Source: Citrobacter sp. 18056
GTDB lineage: Bacteria; Pseudomonadota; Gammaproteobacteria; Enterobacterales; Enterobacteriaceae
Direction: 5' to 3'
DNA length: 64,000 nucleotides
Assembly: GCA_902706235.1 (NCBI GenBank)
Contig: CACSJR010000012.1
Span: forward strand, 124,001 to 188,000
Below are positions 47,119-56,341 of this stretch, piece after piece. The notes under the pieces are model-generated. The model was not told the origin of the DNA. It was given only the letters and a program-made list of their open reading frames with translations, and did no database searches. Numbering within the stretch: position 1 is the first letter of the stretch; the number at the start of each line of letters is the position of its first letter. The position numbers and the translations under genes are program-made.

Positions 47119-47685
47119 GTGAAAAATCGTCAACTGTGGGTACCGCCGCTGAGCAAAATCCCGCCTTCGCTTGCCCCGATCGTCAAAATGCAAAAGAAAC
47201 ACTACGGTGAGGTGCTGAACCCGACCCGCTGGTGGGGACGCATGCCGCGTCTTTTCTGGCTGGTTGCGTTGTTTGTCGGCTGGCTGGAGCGCAAAAAAGC
47301 CCGTCTTTCACCGGAACTGCGGGCGTTGCTGATGACCCGCGTGTCACAGCAGTGTCATTGTGCGTTCTGTATTGATGCCAACACGTTGCGGCTGGTACAG
47401 CGCTGTAATGCGCTGGAAAAAGTACAGGCGGTGGCGCACTGGCCGTGCTCGACGTTGTTCAGCGAAGCCGAACGCGCGGCGCTGGAATATGCCGACGCCA
47501 TGACCGCTACGCCGCCTCTCGTTAGCGACGCGCAAAAAGCGGCGCTCACGCGTTTTTACGACGACGAGGCTATCTGCGAAATGACCGCGCTGGTGGCGTT
47601 TCAGAACCTTTCGGCTCGATTTAACGCCGCACTGGATATCCCTTCGCAAGGCCTGTGCGACGTGCAGGGGAAACCGCATGCTTGA
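47119..47685 (+). CDS. ynjA: YnjA, carboxymuconolactone decarboxylase/AhpD-like protein
   Basis: 188 residues with the E. coli YnjA landmarks PPLSKIP, HYGEVLNPTRWWGR, FVGWLERKKA and NLSARFNAALDIPSQGLC. The AhpD-like motif CHCAFC-IDAN could be redox active. The start is a GTG with AGGAG 7 bases upstream. In E. coli ynjA lies between ydjZ and ynjB; here it is upstream of ynjF, overlapping it by 8 bases, and ynjB directly follows ydjZ. Function is unknown. Confidence 0.88.
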   Translation: MKNRQLWVPPLSKIPPSLAPIVKMQKKHYGEVLNPTRWWGRMPRLFWLVALFVGWLERKKARLSPELRALLMTRVSQQCHCAFCIDANTLRLVQRCNALEKVQAVAHWPCSTLFSEAERAALEYADAMTATPPLVSDAQKAALTRFYDDEAICEMTALVAFQNLSARFNAALDIPSQGLCDVQGKPHA

Positions 47686-48328
47686 CCGTCATCTTCATCC
47701 TCGTCTCAAACCGTGGCTCAACCGGGCGGCGGAGAAACTCGACAGGCCAGGCATCACGCCAGACGGTATTACGCTGGTGGGTTTCGCGATTGGCGTGCTG
47801 GCGCTGCCGTTTTTGGCGCTGGGCTGGTACGCCCCGGCGCTGGGGGCGATTATGCTCAACCGTCTGCTCGACGGACTGGATGGCGCACTGGCGCGGCGAC
47901 GGGGCCTGACAGACGCCGGTGGTTTTCTGGATATTGCTCTGGATTTCCTGTTTTACGCCCTGGTGCCGTTCGGCTTCATCCTGGCGAATCCGCTGGAGAA
48001 TGCGCTGGCGGGTGGCTGGCTGCTGTTTGCGTTTATCGGCACCGGCAGCAGTTTTTTAGCCTTTGCGGCGCTGGCGGCGAAGCACCAGATAGACAATCCT
48101 GGCTATGCGCATAAATCGTTTTATTATCTCGGCGGGTTTACCGAAGGCAGCGAAACCATTGCGCTGTTCGTCTTGAGCTGCCTGTTTCCGGGTTACTTTA
48201 CGGGGATGGCGTGGTTCTTCGGCGGCCTGTGCTGGTTGACGACGTTTACTCGGGTGTGGAGTGGTTATGTCACGCTGGCATCGCTGGAAGCCCGGCAGCA
48301 GGGTGCTGCCGGAACGGGTGAAGATTAA
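47678..48328 (+). CDS. ynjF: YnjF, CDP-alcohol phosphatidyltransferase family membrane protein
   Basis: 216 residues, polytopic, with the CDP-alcohol phosphotransferase signature D-G-x2-A-R-x8-G-x3-D-x3-D in DGLDGALARRRG then GGFLDIALD. It should join a CDP-linked lipid moiety to an alcohol at the inner membrane; the substrate of YnjF is unknown. It overlaps ynjA by 8 bases, which implies translational coupling, and its last 4 bases overlap the convergent ynjE end. Confidence 0.93.
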   Translation: MLDRHLHPRLKPWLNRAAEKLDRPGITPDGITLVGFAIGVLALPFLALGWYAPALGAIMLNRLLDGLDGALARRRGLTDAGGFLDIALDFLFYALVPFGFILANPLENALAGGWLLFAFIGTGSSFLAFAALAAKHQIDNPGYAHKSFYYLGGFTEGSETIALFVLSCLFPGYFTGMAWFFGGLCWLTTFTRVWSGYVTLASLEARQQGAAGTGED

Positions 48329-49632
48329 CGCGAGGAATCCGGGCCGCGATCGCCGCGGCTGACCGGGTTCCTGGCGTTCTGGCTCCATTCGTACCAGCCG
48401 CCGTCGTACACCGACACGTTCTGCCAACCCATGGCGCGAGCGTACATGAAGGCTTCAGAGGCGCGCCAGCCGGTACCGCAGTAGAACGACACCTCCTGCG
48501 ACGGCAGAATGTGCCATTGCGCCCACATCGCTGCGATATCATCGGCGCTGCGCATGGTGCCGTCCGGGTTGTGGAAATCTTCCATATGGGTCGAATCGCT
48601 GCCCGCATGGCCCCAGCGCGCCCCGGCGATCTCACCTTTTGGCTTGATGTAGTTGTAGCCGCTGGTGGTGCCGATAAATTCTGGCCACGAACGAATGCTG
48701 ACCAGCGAAGCATCTTTGCGATGCACCAAACCCCGCGCCTGTTCGGTATCCAGCATCAGCTGCGGCTGGCCCGGAAGCGTGGCCCCGAAATCAGGTGCAG
48801 GCGTGGTTTTACCTGGCGTGCCGCGTTCCACCGGCAGGCCCGCGTCAGACCATGTTTTCCAGCCGCCGTCTAACAGCCGCACGTCTTTCACTCCGGCATA
48901 CAGCAGAATTTGCGCCACGCGCGAGGCGGCGTACACATCGCGTCCGTAGAGAATCACGGTGGTGTCGTGGCGGATACCCTGTTTTGCCAGCAGCGCTTTC
49001 AGCTTATCATCAGAGACTTTGTTCCACAGCGGTTCACTTTCGACGTCGTTGGTGTCGATGTAGCCCGCGCCCGGAATATGGCTCAACAGGTAAAGTTTCG
49101 GCGCGCCCCAGGCCGCCTCGATAACCTTCCAGTCGCCTTTCGGGGCGGCGGTCACCGCTTTTCCTTCCTGCATGTCATGCAGCCACTGCGGATACACCAG
49201 TTGCTCAAAGTGCGGCAGTTTTTGCAGGCGCTCCGGTTGAGTGAGCGCATCACCGAGCAGGCTGACGTGGGTCAGGCCCGCTTTTTTCAGGCGTTCCGCC
49301 ACGGCGGCGTTATCGTTATCGGCCCCGTACAGCGCCACCGGCGTGGAAGTCTGCAACTGGTGCTGTTTGATCCAGTCGGTCAGCTGCGCGTCGCTCATGG
49401 CCGAAAGCCAGCTGGCGGAGAGATTGAGCGCCGCCGGTTCATGGCCTTCGCTACCATTCAGTGCCTGCGGCCAGCCGTTGTAGAACGCGCTCAGACGGGT
49501 GTCGATGGCGACGCCTTTCTGCTGCTGAAGCTGGGTGAAGGTGAGTGGCGAAAGCATATCAGCCGCGAAAGAAACCGAAGAAGACAGCCCGATCAGCAGG
49601 GCCAGCGCGGTCAGTTGAGAAACACGTTTCAT
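48325..49632 (-). CDS. ynjE: Periplasmic thiosulfate sulfurtransferase YnjE
   Basis: 435 residues, the E. coli length, with a signal peptide (MKRVSQLTALALLIGLSSSVSFA) and three rhodanese domains. The catalytic Cys is in the last one, SFYCGTGWRASEAFMYARAMG. It moves sulfane sulfur and has been linked to MoeB/molybdopterin sulfur supply in E. coli, although export here suggests a periplasmic role. It is downstream of the ynjBCD transporter genes in the same direction. Confidence 0.94.
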   Translation of the reverse strand: MKRVSQLTALALLIGLSSSVSFAADMLSPLTFTQLQQQKGVAIDTRLSAFYNGWPQALNGSEGHEPAALNLSASWLSAMSDAQLTDWIKQHQLQTSTPVALYGADNDNAAVAERLKKAGLTHVSLLGDALTQPERLQKLPHFEQLVYPQWLHDMQEGKAVTAAPKGDWKVIEAAWGAPKLYLLSHIPGAGYIDTNDVESEPLWNKVSDDKLKALLAKQGIRHDTTVILYGRDVYAASRVAQILLYAGVKDVRLLDGGWKTWSDAGLPVERGTPGKTTPAPDFGATLPGQPQLMLDTEQARGLVHRKDASLVSIRSWPEFIGTTSGYNYIKPKGEIAGARWGHAGSDSTHMEDFHNPDGTMRSADDIAAMWAQWHILPSQEVSFYCGTGWRASEAFMYARAMGWQNVSVYDGGWYEWSQNARNPVSRGDRGPDSSR

Positions 49633-49707
49633 CGAATTGCCCGTCAGTAGAAAAAAGAAGCGTCATTCTGGACCCTCGTTTTGGGAAAATCCTTGCGCTG
49701 GCGCAGT

Positions 49708-50340
49708 TTAGCCCCAGCTTTCAAGCCGCAGACAGCGGCCATCGGCCGGGATATCGGCCACGTCATGCGTCACCAGAATCACCGGGATGTGGCGCTGCTT
49801 CACTTCGGCAAATACCCATGCGCGGAAGCTGTCGCGCAGCGCGGCATCGAGGCCGCTAAACGGTTCGTCCAGCAACAGCGCGTCAGGCTGCGCCAGCAGG
49901 GAACGCAGCAGCGCCACCCGCGCGCGTTGCCCGCCGGAAAGCGTAGCCGGGTCGCGGGTATAAAACCCGTCTAAGCCCGCGTTGTCGAGCGCGGCTTCAG
50001 CCTGAGGACGTCGCTGCGTGCGCGGTACCGAGGCGGGCAGCGCTAACTGCAGATTTTGCCCCACGCTGAAATGGTCAAATAAAAGCGCATCCTGAAACAG
50101 AATGCCGATGCGCCGCGCTTCGGTAGGCAAGGTGTCACATCGCCGATCGTTCAGCCACAGTTGGCCGCGAGCCTGAAATGCGCCGTCCAGCGCGCCCACC
50201 ATCCATGAAAGCAGCGTCGATTTCCCGCTTCCGGACGCGCCCATCAGCGTCAGGATTTCGCCATTTTGCACCTGAAAATCCACGTCATTGAGCAGCGTTT
50301 TGCCGCGGTGTGTCACCGTCAGACCATCCACTTTCAGCAT
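49708..50340 (-). CDS. ynjD: ABC transporter ATP-binding protein YnjD
   Basis: 210 residues with Walker A GASGSGKST (near residue 35), signature LSGGQRARVAL, Walker B ALLLDEPFSGLD and the H-loop VTHD. The ATG at 50340 overlaps the ynjC stop (TAATG), so a larger upstream frame to 50931 is only a shadow. It powers the YnjBCD importer, whose substrate is not established; a thiamine- or iron-like type of importer is suggested by the family. Confidence 0.94.
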   Translation of the reverse strand: MLKVDGLTVTHRGKTLLNDVDFQVQNGEILTLMGASGSGKSTLLSWMVGALDGAFQARGQLWLNDRRCDTLPTEARRIGILFQDALLFDHFSVGQNLQLALPASVPRTQRRPQAEAALDNAGLDGFYTRDPATLSGGQRARVALLRSLLAQPDALLLDEPFSGLDAALRDSFRAWVFAEVKQRHIPVILVTHDVADIPADGRCLRLESWG

Positions 50341-51887
50341 TAACGGAGTCCTTGTCGATAATGGCCCAGCCACCGTAACAGCAGGGCGATGAGCAGGAAA
50401 AAACAGCCAGGCAGCAGCAGTTGCCACAGGGCCTGAGTGGCGAGCATTGGCGTACTGCCGCCGCTGCTGAGCGCTACGGCGTCGGTGGTCAGGGTGGTAA
50501 TGCGCCCGGCCCCGAGCCACAGCGTTGGCAAATATTGCGCGATGCTGACGGAAAAACCGACCGCCAGCGCGGCGAGGATCGGACGCAGCAGTAAAGGGCC
50601 TTTTACCCGCCAGAAGCAGCGCCAGCGACGCCAGCCGAGCGTGCGGGCGATCGTCAGCAGCCGCGGGTCGAGCCGTCGCCAGGCGGGCTGCAGAATAAAC
50701 AGCATCCATGGCATCACCCACAGCAAATGCCCCCACAGCACCGTCAGCCATTGGCCGTCCTGCCAGCTGAGTAGCGCCAGCTGATATTGCCCGGCGGCGA
50801 GGGGCAGCGCGGGCAGCACCAGCGGCAGCCAAATCCAGGCCCAGATCAATGAATAGCAGCGCTGTGGGCCGTACTCCAGCCACAGCAAACAGAGCGCCAG
50901 GCTGAGCAGCGATGCGCCCAGCGCCAGCCACAGACTATTGTTGATACTGTCGATATTCGCCAGTTCGCTGTCGGAAAATAGCCCCAGTGTTACCGCGCAC
51001 AGCACGCCGCTGAGCGGCAATAGCCAGGCCAGCACTTTACCCAGTAATGCCAACGGCTGCGGATGGCGAACGCCCTGAAAGTCAGGTACCCGGGCGCGGA
51101 AGGCGCGCCACAGCAGATGGGCGACGAGCACCAGCGCCGCCAGCATCAGGATCAGAAGCAGGCATGCCAGCGAACCTTGCGCCTGTTGCAAAGCATCCCC
51201 TTGAGACAGCCACTGCCAGGCCAGCACCGCCAGCGTCGGCGGGTTGCCGGGGCCGAGGATCAGCGCCACGTCGACGGCAGAGAGTGTCCAGGCGGCGGTC
51301 GCCAGCAGCACAATACGCAGCTGTGGCAGCAAACGCGGCAGCACAATCCACGCCACGCATTGCCAGCGGCCGTAACCCTGGCTGCGCAGCGTCAGGCATT
51401 GTTCGGCTAATCCTTTATCACCCGCCAGGGCATAAATCGCCCACAGCAAAAACACGCTCTCTTTCACCGCCAGCGTCAGACCCAGCCCGATACCGTAGCG
51501 GTCAATCGGCGGGGTAAACTGCGGGAGCAGGTGGAACAACCAGCCGCCTTCGGCAAACAGCAGTAACGCCGCGCTGGCGAACGCCACATGAGGCAGGGCG
51601 AGCAGCAGCGGCAGGCGGGCCGCCAGACGTTGCCATTGCTGAGAGGGCCATAACGCCGCCACCACCGATAACGCGAGGGCGAAGGCGCCGACGACGGCGA
51701 TAAGCGTGGAGACCATCGTCGCCAACGCTGCCTGAGGAAGCTGCGGGTCGCCCAACAGCGCCTGCCAATTGGCGAGCGTCAGCGCGGGCATCAGTAGCAG
51801 CACGACAGCGGGCAGCAGGGGCAAATAAATCAGCCCCATCGCGGCCCACAGCAGCACCGTCAGTGCGTGCCGTAGCGGCGTAGCCAT
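50340..51887 (-). CDS. ynjC: ABC transporter permease YnjC
   Basis: 515 residues, a fused two-half permease with about 12 membrane helices (ThiP/FbpB-like). Conserved inner-membrane EAA-type loops appear near QCLTLRSQGYGRWQCVAWI and TIARTLGWRRWRCFWRV. The N-terminus overlaps ynjB by 28 bases and the stop overlaps the ynjD start, so the three are translationally coupled. Confidence 0.93.
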   Translation of the reverse strand: MATPLRHALTVLLWAAMGLIYLPLLPAVVLLLMPALTLANWQALLGDPQLPQAALATMVSTLIAVVGAFALALSVVAALWPSQQWQRLAARLPLLLALPHVAFASAALLLFAEGGWLFHLLPQFTPPIDRYGIGLGLTLAVKESVFLLWAIYALAGDKGLAEQCLTLRSQGYGRWQCVAWIVLPRLLPQLRIVLLATAAWTLSAVDVALILGPGNPPTLAVLAWQWLSQGDALQQAQGSLACLLLILMLAALVLVAHLLWRAFRARVPDFQGVRHPQPLALLGKVLAWLLPLSGVLCAVTLGLFSDSELANIDSINNSLWLALGASLLSLALCLLWLEYGPQRCYSLIWAWIWLPLVLPALPLAAGQYQLALLSWQDGQWLTVLWGHLLWVMPWMLFILQPAWRRLDPRLLTIARTLGWRRWRCFWRVKGPLLLRPILAALAVGFSVSIAQYLPTLWLGAGRITTLTTDAVALSSGGSTPMLATQALWQLLLPGCFFLLIALLLRWLGHYRQGLR

Positions 51888-53023
51888 TCCTGCTCCAGCG
51901 CATTAACCCAGGCGGCGTGCGGTTCAGCCAGCACCGGAGGCGTTTTTTCCGACTGTGCGGCTGGCCACGGCGTCGGGAGTTTGCTCATGTCCAGCACCGT
52001 CGGGTCTCCCCAGACCGCCGGGTCGGCTTTGCGCTGCTGTGCTGCGGGCGACAGCAGAAAGTTCGCCACCACCTGCGCGCCAGCCACGGCACGGGCATTA
52101 GCCGGGATCGTCACAAAATGCACGTTGCCGAGCATGCCCTGGCTAAACCCAAAGCTGAAGCTGTCATTTGGCAATTCACCGCTGGCGACTTTTTGGCTGG
52201 CGTGCATCGGGTTGAAAGTCAGCGACAGGCGCAGCGTGCCGTTGGTCAGCATCGCGTCCATCCGGGCCGGAGAGGCGGGGAAATCGCTGCCGTTACGCCA
52301 CAAATGCGGGTGCAGTTTGTCAAGATATGCCCACAGCGGCGCGGTGACGGCGGCGAAAGTAGCGGCATTTGGCGGTTGCCTGAGTGCATCAGGCTGGGTC
52401 GTCAGGTTCAACAGCAGCTGTTCCAGAAATGCGGTAGCGGTGAAATCCGGTGGGCGCGGATAGGTCACGGTGCCAGGGTGCGTAGTGGCAAAATCCAGCA
52501 ATGCCTGCGTTGATTCCGGCGGCTGCGGCGTCTGGCTGCGACGGGCTATAAACGTTAATTGGGCGCTGCCCCAGGGGGATTCCGCTCCGTCTGTCGGGAT
52601 GGAGAAATCCTCCAGCACCGGCTTTTGCAGGTCGACATACTGCCAGTTTGGCAGGGTCTGCGCCCAACCGGTTTGCAGCAAATTCGCCTCTTTCAGGGTG
52701 CGGAAGTTTTCGCCGTTGACCCACAGTAAATCCACGGAGCCACCGTGCGCACGCCCGGCGCGGGCTTCGGTCTGAATGCGTTTCACCGCATCTGCCGCAT
52801 CAGCCAGATGCACCATTTTAAGCGTAACGCCGTAGTCGCGCAGCACCTCTCCGCTGACCCAGTCGAGATAGCGGTTCACCGCCCGATCGCCGCCCCAGGC
52901 GTTGAACCACACGGTTTGCCCGCGAGCCTCCTGTTCGGTTTGCTGCCAGCTTTGGGCGGCTAACGCCCACGGGCTGACCGCGAGCAAGGTTATCCATAAC
53001 AAACGGCGGGAGAGAAGACGCAT
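51860..53023 (-). CDS. ynjB: ABC transporter substrate-binding protein YnjB
   Basis: 387 residues with a signal peptide (MRLLSRRLLWITLLAVSPWALA) and a type 2 periplasmic-binding fold: GQTVWFNAWGGDRAVNRYLDW, GGSVDLLWVNGENFRTLKEANL. It delivers the ligand to YnjC/YnjD; the ligand is unknown. Its ATG overlaps the ydjZ stop by one base. In E. coli ynjA sits between these two genes. Confidence 0.94.
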   Translation of the reverse strand: MRLLSRRLLWITLLAVSPWALAAQSWQQTEQEARGQTVWFNAWGGDRAVNRYLDWVSGEVLRDYGVTLKMVHLADAADAVKRIQTEARAGRAHGGSVDLLWVNGENFRTLKEANLLQTGWAQTLPNWQYVDLQKPVLEDFSIPTDGAESPWGSAQLTFIARRSQTPQPPESTQALLDFATTHPGTVTYPRPPDFTATAFLEQLLLNLTTQPDALRQPPNAATFAAVTAPLWAYLDKLHPHLWRNGSDFPASPARMDAMLTNGTLRLSLTFNPMHASQKVASGELPNDSFSFGFSQGMLGNVHFVTIPANARAVAGAQVVANFLLSPAAQQRKADPAVWGDPTVLDMSKLPTPWPAAQSEKTPPVLAEPHAAWVNALEQEWLRRYGTH

Positions 53024-53715
53024 TATCGGGACCTCTTTTGGCGTTCAGCGTAGAATTTTTTAGCCATCATCAACAGGATAGCCAGGGCGAACAGGGTCAG
53101 CAGCCCGGTGACCAGCCAGTAAGTGCCACCCGTCAGCCAGCTGCCGACGCAGGAGTAGACAACAGTGGCAGGCAATTGGCCGAGCCCGGTGGCCAGCATA
53201 AACGAACGAAAGCGCAGCGACGTCAGCCCGGCGGCGTAGCTAATTGGGTCGAAGGGCACGAAGGGCAGCAGGCGGCAGATGAGGATCGTGTGTTTGCCGT
53301 AGCGATTAAAAAAGGTGTCCATACTATCGAGCACCGTTTTGCCGGTCAGCTTTTCCACCGCGCCGCGCCCGAGGATTCTGGCGATATAAAAGCACAATGC
53401 CGCGCCCGCCATCGCGCTGGTCCACGACAGCACGCCGCCCCAGAAAGCACCAAACAGCGAGGCGTTAGCGAAGGTGATCAGAAAGGCGGGGAGCGGGGCG
53501 ACAATGGCCTGCAGGATCATCAAAAAGAAGGAAACGGCGGCAGCCTGCGGGCCCCAGGATTGAATGAAACGTTCCAGATCGGCGCTGTCGAAGTGAGCAA
53601 AAGCCGCGAAGCTGCTATCAACAAACGCCTTCACGCCTGGGAACAGCAGGTAAGCGCCCAGCATTAGACAGACAGCCAGCAACAGCGCAGCGCGGGAACG
53701 CCAGACGCGCGTCAC
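53023..53715 (-). CDS. ydjZ: TVP38/TMEM64 (DedA-like) membrane protein YdjZ
   Basis: 230 residues with several membrane helices and the VTT-domain core GAFWGGVLSWTSAMAGAALCFY, ILCRLLPFVPFDPISYAAGLTSLRF. E. coli YdjZ is the closest named relative; related DedA proteins act in lipid translocation or membrane homeostasis. The start is a GTG at 53715 that overlaps an upstream in-frame TGA in the -1 frame. It leads ynjBCD. Confidence 0.9.
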   Translation of the reverse strand: MTRVWRSRAALLLAVCLMLGAYLLFPGVKAFVDSSFAAFAHFDSADLERFIQSWGPQAAAVSFFLMILQAIVAPLPAFLITFANASLFGAFWGGVLSWTSAMAGAALCFYIARILGRGAVEKLTGKTVLDSMDTFFNRYGKHTILICRLLPFVPFDPISYAAGLTSLRFRSFMLATGLGQLPATVVYSCVGSWLTGGTYWLVTGLLTLFALAILLMMAKKFYAERQKRSR

Positions 53716-53860
53716 TGCGGGCCTCGTTCAGCCGTTTCGGCAGGCGTAAACAGCGCGGCGAGGCCGCTATGATGAACAACGAAAAGCACAATGCCGGAGA
53801 GAAGTAATAGCAGGAGCAGCTTACATTCTGTCCTTTTCAGGGCTTCTTTGGCATCCGTGT
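53712..53860 (-). other. Open frame without a normal start, coupled to ydjZ
   Basis: Before ydjZ a minus-strand frame reads EALKRTECKLLLLLLL and on to PAETAERGPQ, ending at a TGA that overlaps the ydjZ GTG. It would encode one membrane helix. I find no ATG, GTG or TTG in frame, so it is either a non-AUG microprotein, the decayed 3' end of a gene (E. coli has ydjY here), or chance. The rest of this 296-base gap holds only the xthA terminator. Confidence 0.25.
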
Positions 53861-53975
53861 TCTCCGTGGGGTATGAGGGGCATTTGGGACGCGCATTTTA
53901 CCCTGCGCCCGGCGGGCCACGTCTTTGATATCACGCAAGTAAAGAGGCTACAGCGCGCATTTCTCGGGACAAAAA

Positions 53976-54003
53976 CGCCTGACGTCGGCGACAACGTCAG
54001 GCG
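53976..54003 (-). terminator. Intrinsic terminator of xthA
   Basis: A perfect 10-bp stem CGCCTGACGT / ACGTCAGGCG with an 8-base loop, followed on the minus strand by TTTTTG, starts 8 bases past the xthA stop. Confidence 0.92.
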
Positions 54004-54011
54004 AAGGGACG

Positions 54012-54818
54012 TTATTTCTTAAATGTCGCCCACACCGGCGCGTGGTCGGACGGTTTTTCCATACTGCGAATTTCGTAGTCGATCCCGGTTTCGATGCAGT
54101 GCGGCGCCAGGCCCTGGCTTGCCAGCAGCAGGTCGATACGCAGGCCGCGGTTGTCATCAAACCCTTTTGAACGGTAGTCGAACCACGAGTACTGGTCCTG
54201 CGTTTCCGGGTTCGCATGACGGAAAGTGTCCACCAGGCCCCAGCCAACCAGACGATCCATCCATTCGCGCTCTTCCGGCAGGAATGAACATTTCCCGGTG
54301 CGCAGCCAGCGTTTGCGGTTGTCTTCCCCGATACCGATGTCCAGATCCGTCGGGCTGATGTTCACGTCGCCCATGATCAGAACCGGGTTCTCAGGCTTCA
54401 GTTCGCTGGTGATGTAATTTTGCAGGTCCTGGTAAAACTTTTGTTTGGCCGGGAATTTGGTCGGATGGTCGCGGCTTTCACCCTGTGGGAAGTAACCGTT
54501 AATCACCGTGACGTTGCCGAACGGGGATGGGATTTCCGCCATGATGATGCGGCGCTGGGCCTCTTCATCGTCGCCCGGGAAACCGCGACGCACGGAGATC
54601 GGCGTCTCTTTGGTCAGCAGCGCCACGCCGTAATGGCCTTTCTGACCGTGATAAAACACGTTGTAGCCGAGCTTCGCGACATCTTCGAGCGGGAACATGT
54701 CGTCGTGAACTTTGGTTTCCTGCAGGCCGATAACGTCTGGCTGGTGCTTGTCGACGATGGCTTGTAACTGGTGTGGGCGGGCGCGCAGGCCGTTGATATT
54801 AAAAGAAAGAAATTTCAT
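54012..54818 (-). CDS. xthA: Exodeoxyribonuclease III
   Basis: 268 residues, the E. coli length, with the endonuclease/exonuclease/phosphatase fold. It begins [18 protein letters not shown], has the metal-binding Glu in [10 protein letters not shown] and [13 protein letters not shown], and ends [19 protein letters not shown]. It is the main AP endonuclease and 3'-5' exonuclease of base-excision repair. The ATG at 54818 is the standard start. In E. coli the ast operon lies upstream; here it is replaced by unrelated genes. Confidence 0.97.
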   Translation of the reverse strand: MKFLSFNINGLRARPHQLQAIVDKHQPDVIGLQETKVHDDMFPLEDVAKLGYNVFYHGQKGHYGVALLTKETPISVRRGFPGDDEEAQRRIIMAEIPSPFGNVTVINGYFPQGESRDHPTKFPAKQKFYQDLQNYITSELKPENPVLIMGDVNISPTDLDIGIGEDNRKRWLRTGKCSFLPEEREWMDRLVGWGLVDTFRHANPETQDQYSWFDYRSKGFDDNRGLRIDLLLASQGLAPHCIETGIDYEIRSMEKPSDHAPVWATFKK

Positions 54819-55357
54819 AGTCGCTGCCACTGTGCAAGGTGAATGATGCACGGATGTTAGCAGAATTTCCGCTGTGTGACTCGTCTGTTGTCCGATTGGG
54901 GTTGTGCCAACCCGATGCGCTGGCACAACCCCTCCATTATCCAATCAATGTTCTGCTGGCTGACGCATTCATTCAGGGTTGCCGCAAAGCAGTCGCAGCA
55001 GCCGGCCAGATCGAGAAAATCGGTTGAGGCGCTAAAGGGGATAGTCAGTAAATCGCAGTCTGGGGGAAGAAGGGGAGTCATCGGTTGAACTCCATACACC
55101 AAGTGAAATATTCAACGGCGTAAATCCGCCATTGTGTATCCACCAAGTTTTTCTGGAGGCTAATCCAGGCAACGGATGTTGCAGGTGCCGGGCGAGATTA
55201 CTGCGAAGGGTGCAGGTGAACAAGTGTTTTCCCAGAGGTTATGTGTGCTGGCATCGCGTCTGGTATGAGCGAATACCGGGTATTAGCGCTTTCACTTCCC
55301 CATAGTAAATGGCTATGAAATATCTTCTATAATTCGACCATTCAAACTTAAAACCTT
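54819..55357. other. Intergenic region without a recognised gene (539 bases)
   Basis: It contains the xthA promoter area and a minus-strand frame (54857-55102, ending [17 protein letters not shown]) with no recognisable domain. It also holds a palindrome GGGGTTGTGCCAACC...GGCACAACCCC near 54897-54930. Beyond this region the E. coli gene order is lost, so it includes a rearrangement junction. Nothing here can be named. Confidence 0.5.
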
Positions 55358-56253
55358 TCACATCCTGACATGATCGATAAATGCTCTGACTTTTGGTGCA
55401 AGATGTTTCCTGCCAGAGAAATAGAGATAAAAGCCTGGAAAAGTAGGTAGCCAGTCATCTAAAAGCGATACCAGTTCTCCACGATCGATAAATGGCTGAA
55501 AAGTTTCTGCCATGCCAAAGCTTACTCCGCCACCTGCGCAAACCGTACGAATCATCACCCCCATATCGTTGGTAGTGAGTTGAGGGCTTACATTCACGTC
55601 AAAATCACGTCCTTGTTCGGCAAACTCCCAACGATAAGGTGCAATACCTGGGGATTTTCGCCAGCCAATGCAGCGATGATTGATCAACTCATTGGGATGT
55701 TGCGGAGCGCCATATTGCGTAATATAGCCCGGGGAGGCTACCACGACTTGCCGTTGTAAGGTTGAAACCGGGATCGCAATCATATCCTGTGCGATAACCT
55801 CTCCGAGCCGCACGCCAGCATCGTAGCCCTGCTCCACAATATCGAACTCATCATCGGTGATTGTAATTTCCAGTTCGATATGAGGGTACGCGGAAATAAA
55901 ATCTGCCAGCAATTTGCCACCAATTATCCTTTCAGCAATTGATGATACAGCCAGCCGCAGCTGACCACGCGGTTCTGCAATCTGCTCAGCGATGTCTGTC
56001 ACTGCGCAATTGAGTTGTTCAATAGCGGGAGCGACCTCGTCATAAAGCTGCTTTCCTGCCTCGGTCAGATTAATACTTCGTGTTGTGCGATGCATCAGTG
56101 AAATATTCAGTTGTTCTTCCAGCCGACGTAAAGTCTGACTAATAGCCGAACGCGTCACTCCCAATCGCTCTGCCGCTATACGAAAATTACGAGTCTGTGC
56201 AACCAGTACGAATACCTCAAGCGCGTTTTTATCAACTGTAATTGGTTAGCCAT
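55358..56253 (-). CDS. LysR-family regulator with a probable frameshift near its start
   Basis: Typical LysR body: a winged helix (RNFRIAAERLGVTRSAISQTLRRLEEQLN) and a substrate-binding domain ending FIDHVRM. The standard-start frame begins only at TTG 56164, which cuts off the first helix. Upstream, the frame continues as PITVDKNALEVFVLVAQT to a stop at 56246-56248, while ATG GCT AAC at 56253 lies one base out of phase. A single-base loss at about 56244-56247 would explain this: the expected start is MANPITVDKNALEVF. It is divergent from the SDR gene, its likely target. It is functional only if the shift is a sequencing error or a non-AUG start (ATT at 56242) is used. Confidence 0.72.
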
Positions 56254-56341
56254 CGTTACGAGTCTGTTAAGTAATCGCCGGATTATCTTTATAGTTTGCC
56301 CAGAGTAAGATCACCAGCACTACGTAAACAGGGGAAGATGT

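Noticed and set aside
51047..51517. 156-codon frame rich in Pro and Ala
   Set aside because: Antisense shadow of ynjC in GC-rich DNA.
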